From assembly GCA_028023455.1 (NCBI GenBank), contig JAQFVV010012490.1, positions 992,001 through 1,056,000 of the forward strand: a DNA stretch of 64,000 nt. Reading direction: 5' to 3'. The notes under the pieces were generated by a model, which was not told where the DNA came from, did no database searches, and saw only the letters and a program-made list of their open reading frames with translations. This stretch comes from Epiperipatus broadwayi (lineage: Eukaryota > Onychophora > Udeonychophora > Euonychophora > Peripatidae). How positions within the stretch are numbered: position 1 is the first letter of the stretch; every line of letters starts with the position of its first letter. A program made the translations under genes and the position numbers. Positions 59,074-64,000 of the stretch are shown here, in pieces.

Positions 59074-60989
59074 TGTACCATCCATCTGTATCTTAGAGTT
59101 TATATGATTTGTGTTCTTCATATTCGGTGACCAAATTACATTCGATTTGCTAATTCCCTCACTCAAATATGTCAGGTAATTTTATCAAGTGCAATTATAT
59201 TTCCTGGTCACACAACTCATTTAATGTAACCAAACTTGAATAATAGTTGAGGACAGAACCAGCCTTTAATTTATTTGAAAGGTGCCAGAATTCTATACAA
59301 AAATTCACTGGCATACCATTATCAAATTATTTGCTACACATGGAGGATTGTATTTTCTAATACAACATCAGCAATTTATTTGGTAAAATAATAATTGTTG
59401 AATTTAAATAATTTTATTCTATTAATAACAAATGTAAATAGACAACAATGCAAGTTATATTCCTATGATTTATTAAATTATAATTATGATTATTTTAAAA
59501 ACGAAATAGAGAATAACAGTATAAAAACAAATAAATTCAAATGGTTATTAACCACTATTGTTTTCTCAGATTTTCTGCGTCTGACTAGGTCTCTGTTACA
59601 CATATAATGTGCGAGTTGATCAAGTTATGCAAAAAGAATAAAATTGTATTTCTATTTCTAAAAACATAACTATATATCCTGATCAACTCTACTTAGAATT
59701 GTTACGATTACAATTGTGAGCTGAATCAGTTTTTAATTTATAATTGAGGGCACCAGAGTCGATTAGACTCACTGATTCTGCATCAAACATATCGTAACTC
59801 GTTAATTAAAAAGAAAAAAAGGCTTTTAAAAGAATCATTATTATATTTGTTATTATATTTTACCATGAACTAGAATTATTTTCTAAATATTATTATTGGA
59901 GCTTATTAAACACATATTCGCAAAGGTAAATTATATTTTAAATCTCACTAAACTAATAATAAATTTAATAATAATTAATAACTATTATTAATAATGTACA
60001 TATGAAAAGTTGATATTAGAAATATTTTTTTTTATTCTAACAAATTAAAATATTTAACGCTAAATTGTTAATTAAATAAACTGGAGAGAATACACACTAA
60101 CCCAAACATGAAGCAATTAATAAAAAAATAACAGTTAAATAAAATAATTAAAGCAACTCAATAATGTTCACTTCTTACAATTCATTTCCAAGATCTTGTA
60201 TAAAGTTCTTTAAAAGAAAGTTCCTTGAGTACGAAAATTAAAGTGTCTATTGGGATTCTATTATAAGCTTATATTTGTAAAATGGTTTGTTGACAATTTA
60301 GTCACAATCAGGAATAATAATGAGTCATAGCTTACCGGTAAGTTTAGCGAGAAGGTTGTAGATTACTATGCATAGTTTTTTGGGTTAGAATGAGCTTGGT
60401 CATTGATTATAAGTTGAACTTGTGGTCTATTCTCCTAGTCGGTCACAAAGGCTTTTCTGGTGTCCATCTTCAGGCATAATGTCCGCAGAAGTTCCGGTTC
60501 ACTCCGACATGCAGAATTATTTCAGTGTAGGGTGATCCTGGATATATTCTTATTATCTAGGACCAATTTATAGAGAAACAGATGAAACAAGACCCTGATC
60601 AAACTGGCCTCTCTCTTTTTATACTCGAGGCCCAGTTTTCAGATTTCTGCGCATATCTTTTGTTTGTCAAAATATACATTGATAATCTTGTAATTCTTTA
60701 TAAAATTTCAATTACAAAGTTCTCTTTTTTATCAAGTCTTTCGGCCATCTTTAATTAGCTAAAATATTTTTATTTTAGCTTATCTAGATTAGTGATTTGT
60801 GTGTCTTTTGTTCTCTCCAATTTTTACATTTATTTTTAATTACGTAAAAAAATATAAAAGACAATTTTAACTTTCACTGTACGTTTTTAAGAAAATAAAT
60901 TATACTAATAAAAAAATTTTAAGTTTACTCTTTTTTTTAGCTTTTAACAAATGCCAATATATTTGTACCATATATAAATAAATGGTACA
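59074..60989 (-). repeat. Diverged LTR related to the 55-59 kb family (3' LTR of a Gypsy remnant)
   Basis: Begins TGTACCAT and ends ATGGTACA, a perfect 8-base inverted end. The minus-strand TATA block CCTCGAGTATAAAAAG is at 60615-60628, and the 3' part (ATGCCAATATATTTG with TATATAAATAAA) aligns with the younger LTRs. It is about 530 bases longer, mainly because the stem-loop region occurs twice (about 59240-59330 and 59700-59790). Its partner LTR is not in the window. The short open frame 59395-59607 is not convincing. Confidence 0.8.
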
Positions 60990-62694
60990 ATATAGTATGA
61001 CACACACAGCATTTGCTATCTTTATAGTTTAAGAAAGTGATCACTTAAGTTATGAAATAAAGTCTCATTAGTTGAATTGTTCAATTTATAACACTGTGTA
61101 GACTACCATGCATGTTTTTTGTTCTCCTGTGAGGAATCCATTATATTCTCTTATTGCAGCTTGTAAGTATTCATGGTTCAAAATTTAGGTAGGCTATGGC
61201 TTCACTCTCAGCATTTTAAGACTTCAGAAAGGAAGAAACATTGAAAAATGAACTTTATCTACTCACACATAATTACAATTCAATATGCTGATGAGAGTAG
61301 CTTGGCACAATCTTTATGATTTCATAGAAAATCAATTTTATATTAGACTGTTTTCTTTAGAAGATGAAGATCTATATCCCCTCCCTGATTTTAATCAGCC
61401 ACACACATCCTGATGATACCCGTTAACTTTGACAAAATTTAAAGTAATTCCTCCCCCCCCCCCCCTTTGATGGCCATCTTTGCAATTTTAACTTTAAGTA
61501 TTGCTAATTGTTTTGCAACATGAATTTATTTTCTTATCTTAGCAAAAAATCCAAGTAACACTGTTATTCTCTTTATATCTTTTTAATTTCTTTAACTTAA
61601 AAAAAAACCTACTTTGTCTAAAAAAAAAATCAGATGATAATTTAAAAGGAAAATTCTTTATTTTCAGGAATTTAATAATTTCAAATTCTAAATTGCCAAT
61701 GCAACTTGTACCAAAACAAATACAGTACAATACTTCCACAATCAATGACAAGAATAAAATAGGGTGTTTAACTTTATTTTTATTCTTAATAACTTTTAAC
61801 TTTCCCATAGTCTTATTCAATAATGTACATCTTTGGGGTTTAAATCCATCTGGTTTATTTGCTCTATAAAGCCTTAATGCCCTAGCATTGTATGTTCCCT
61901 TCTCTCCCCTTTCATTTTCAAGAGTAAATGCATTTGGGCTATTCTCCCTAACTATCTGATATGATCCTTCATACAAATACCAGAACTTCTTAGAGATACC
62001 CTTCTCTGTTTGGCTAACTGGGTTTACTAACCCATACATTGTCCCCTTTTTTAAAACTGATGCCTTTTGGATTCTTCCTATCTGTTAAGTCAGCAGTGTG
62101 CCTTATCCTCAATGTTGTCATCCCATAATCCATATCTTTATCAATACATTCAGGGATGACTGATAACTTGGCTTTGTACAGTCTTGGCATGGGTTGTCAG
62201 AACTGTAGTTGAATAGGCACAAAACCTATGGACTCATTCTCAGTCCAGTAGAACATAATTAAATATCCATGGCAACTGTTCCATCCATTCTCTGAGGTTT
62301 GATGTGTACACTCTAAAAATATATCCTAATTCTCTCATCACCCATTGACATGGGTTTGACTGAGGATTGCGAATTATTGACAATGTTCTGTATTTCCATT
62401 CCCTATATCCATTACCTTCATTCAGTCACAACAGGCCTTGGTTGACCTTCTTTAAGGAAATGTTGTGTCTCTAATATTTATATGATGTTTTTCTGCATTA
62501 GCCTATGACATAGGGCATGCAGATACCCATTTTGAAAAAATATCATAAATTACTAATACATATCTCTTCCTTTGGAACACAGGTAGTGGCCTATAAAAAT
62601 CAATAGCTATCAGGTCATTGAGTTTTTCAAGAATTATGGAGTTCAATGCACCTGCATAATAGCAACTCATATTCATTGATTTTATGTATAAAAC
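60990..62694 (-). pseudogene. Gypsy integrase remnant
   Basis: On the minus strand: the integrase core start (about 62503-62694) with CYYAGALNSIIL, LNDLIAIDFYRPLPVF and VIYDIFSKWVSA; an unframed middle (62040-62500) with PQSNPCQWVMREL and WMEQLPWIF; and the C-terminal domain (61539-62039) with FWYLYEGSYQIV, NAFTLENERGEKGTYNARAL and a basic tail. Comparable segments are in the large Gypsy element (LDFYGPLPPF, GTYNARSL). Stops and frame changes are frequent. A run of 13 C lies at 61453-61465. Position next to the 59-61 kb LTR makes it the 3' end of that element's pol. Confidence 0.82.
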
Positions 62695-63185
62695 TTTCTC
62701 TATACTTATGATATACTGTACTAAAACCATTTTTAAATCCAGCTTATTCTTTTGGTTTGGTTTAAATCCAAAGTTCACTATGCACGAGTTATAATTATCT
62801 TGTTAATATTTTTTTATAGAACTGATAGTCTGTAATTTCTAATATCTTCTTTATCATCTTTTTAAATTTTTGATATTAGTACTGTATTCTTCAATCATCT
62901 GATATATCTTCAACATTTAGACATTTGCTATTTGTTTTTTCACCTGCTTCCTTATATCATTATCTGAAGCTTTCTCATTCAATCATGGATAATGCAGATA
63001 TAATAATAGGAAGTAATATTCTTTATTGCTATATAATTCTTTGTAAAATTATAGAACTCTTATACACCTTTCATGATGCCATCCATCTTTTTAGTAATAC
63101 TTCCATCTTTCCTTCTGAATGCAGAAATGTTTCCTATCAGTGCCAAGATATTGTTTTACACTTTTTGTTGTGTTTGGTCTGAATT
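62695..63185 (-). pseudogene. LINE B fragment
   Basis: ATACTGTACTAAAACCATTT, AAATCCAGCTTATTCTTTTG, CTGTAATTTCTAATATCTTC and CACCTGCTTCCTTATATC match successive pieces of the 42420-42980 portion of LINE B in the same order, with large deletions. It covers the RT fingers and the preceding linker. It abuts the integrase remnant near 62695 and forms a chimeric open frame with it. Confidence 0.75.
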
Positions 63186-63663
63186 TCAGACTACAACCAA
63201 TAGTAATAAAAAAATATGGATGCTTGAAGTTAATATATATAATTTCTTATAACAAATATACATACATATTATACAATCAATAAATACAATTTTACATATA
63301 ACTTAGTCAATAACGAGATGAATGAATGAAGTGAATAAATTAAATGTCTGAAAAACATTAATGAAAAAAAAAATTCCATATCCATTAACAAATAGATTTT
63401 GAGAATGGGTGAAGGAAAAAAAGAAGCATACACATTCTTATAATTTAAAGATCATAAAACTTTTAAAAAGGTATATTTTGCAATTACATCAAATCATTAG
63501 CTATACATATATATTTAAAACTTTTCATATGATTAGGATCGTGTATTTGATAAGAAAGTTTCTGCTTAGCTTTAAATTACACAAATATTTTCAGTAATGA
63601 TTCAGAATTTAACTATTATATATCTCTTATTTTCACAATGAGTTGATTGAGGGCACTTATATG
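63186..63663. other. AT-rich stretch with no recognisable feature
   Basis: The short Lys/Ile-rich open frame 63409-63597 is what chance would give at this composition. Confidence 0.45.
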
Positions 63664-64000
63664 CTCTAATTCAGGGGTCCCCAACCTTTTTGCACATAAG
63701 AGCACATTCTATAATACCAGCCACCAGGTGTCGGGCACTATTTATTTTTTCAATGTAAATTTATAGTTGGATATTGTTAATAATACCCATAATGTACAAA
63801 AAAATATTTATTTCAAAAATAAAATTTTAACATAATTAACGTTTGTATTTTTACGCTGTAAAAGTATCGTATGCCCTACAATTTGATTACAATACAATAA
63901 TTTATAAGAAATTAAATTTATTTGTATCAGATAAATAATTTTTTATCGTGTATGGATAGCAGCGGGCACACGTAAAATGGTCTGTGGGCGTCATGGTGCC
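63664..64000. mobile_element. Left end of a hAT-type (Charlie-like) DNA transposon, cut by the window edge
   Basis: CAGGGGTCCCCAACCTTTTT starts at 63672, the terminal inverted repeat type of many hAT-Charlie elements. It follows the 8 bases CTCTAATT (63664-63671), which fit the 8 bp target duplication with a TCTA core preferred by hAT transposases. Near the window end, TGTGGGCGTCATGGTGCC resembles the inner part of the opposite terminal region of such elements. No transposase is visible, so probably a short non-autonomous copy. Confidence 0.75.

Noticed and set aside
61453-61465. Homopolymer C run (and G runs at 41152 and 53785) as a regulatory site
   Set aside because: Isolated homopolymers with no associated feature; could also be sequencing length artefacts.

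Overview
The window is AT-rich nuclear DNA from an animal, most likely an invertebrate. It has no bacterial-style operons or Shine-Dalgarno-led genes. It is dominated by eukaryotic transposable elements of metazoan type: Ty3/Gypsy LTR elements, three lineages of APE-type LINEs, a Penelope-like element with a GIY-YIG endonuclease, a hAT-type DNA transposon end, a tRNA-Gly-derived retroposon and several large fold-back repeats. I cannot name the species from the sequence. I found no convincing host protein-coding gene; the only host-like signal is one weak candidate exon near 26.8 kb on the minus strand. Almost every recognisable protein belongs to a mobile element, and nearly all are broken by frameshifts and stops.

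Layout. 0-13.9 kb: a repeat related to a Penelope-like element end (about 100-480), an ~800 bp fold-back (1438-2246), an old fragment of LINE family C (about 4440-5190), a decayed plus-strand RTE-like LINE of family A (about 8010-10620), and a Penelope-like element with inverted ends and a 280 bp tandem duplication (11686-12722). 13.9-26.4 kb: one complete Gypsy element on the minus strand (13920-26390) with 2.5-2.65 kb LTRs, PBS, PPT, coiled-coil leader ORF, gag, protease, RT/RNase H and integrase, inserted in a TA microsatellite. 26.4-41.3 kb: mostly gene-free, with a near-perfect 380 bp palindrome (28239-28618), a tRNA-Gly(TCC)-like retroposon with an 11 bp target duplication (32427-32523), a decayed family B LINE (33850-35965) and an LTR-like promoter. 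41.3-53.3 kb: a 5'-truncated family B LINE with an 11 bp target duplication (41289-43778), a fold-back (43981-44716) and an apparently full-length family C LINE with a 17 bp target duplication (47389-53323). 55.5-63.2 kb: a deleted, non-autonomous LTR element with almost identical 1.39 kb LTRs (55531-59058), then a diverged relative (LTR 59074-60989, integrase remnants to about 62.7 kb) that abuts a family B LINE scrap. 63.67 kb to the end: the left end of a hAT-type transposon, cut by the window edge.

How it fits together. Autonomous Gypsy and LINE machinery is present in several states of decay, beside non-autonomous derivatives (internally deleted LTR element, tRNA retroposon, palindromes, fold-backs) that depend on enzymes supplied elsewhere. 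LTR elements and fold-backs lie repeatedly beside TA runs. The most unusual signals are a stem-loop in the 55-60 kb LTR family whose stem sequence changes while pairing is kept, a hairpin-duplicated segment in only one LTR of the large Gypsy element, and the concentration of long inverted repeats.
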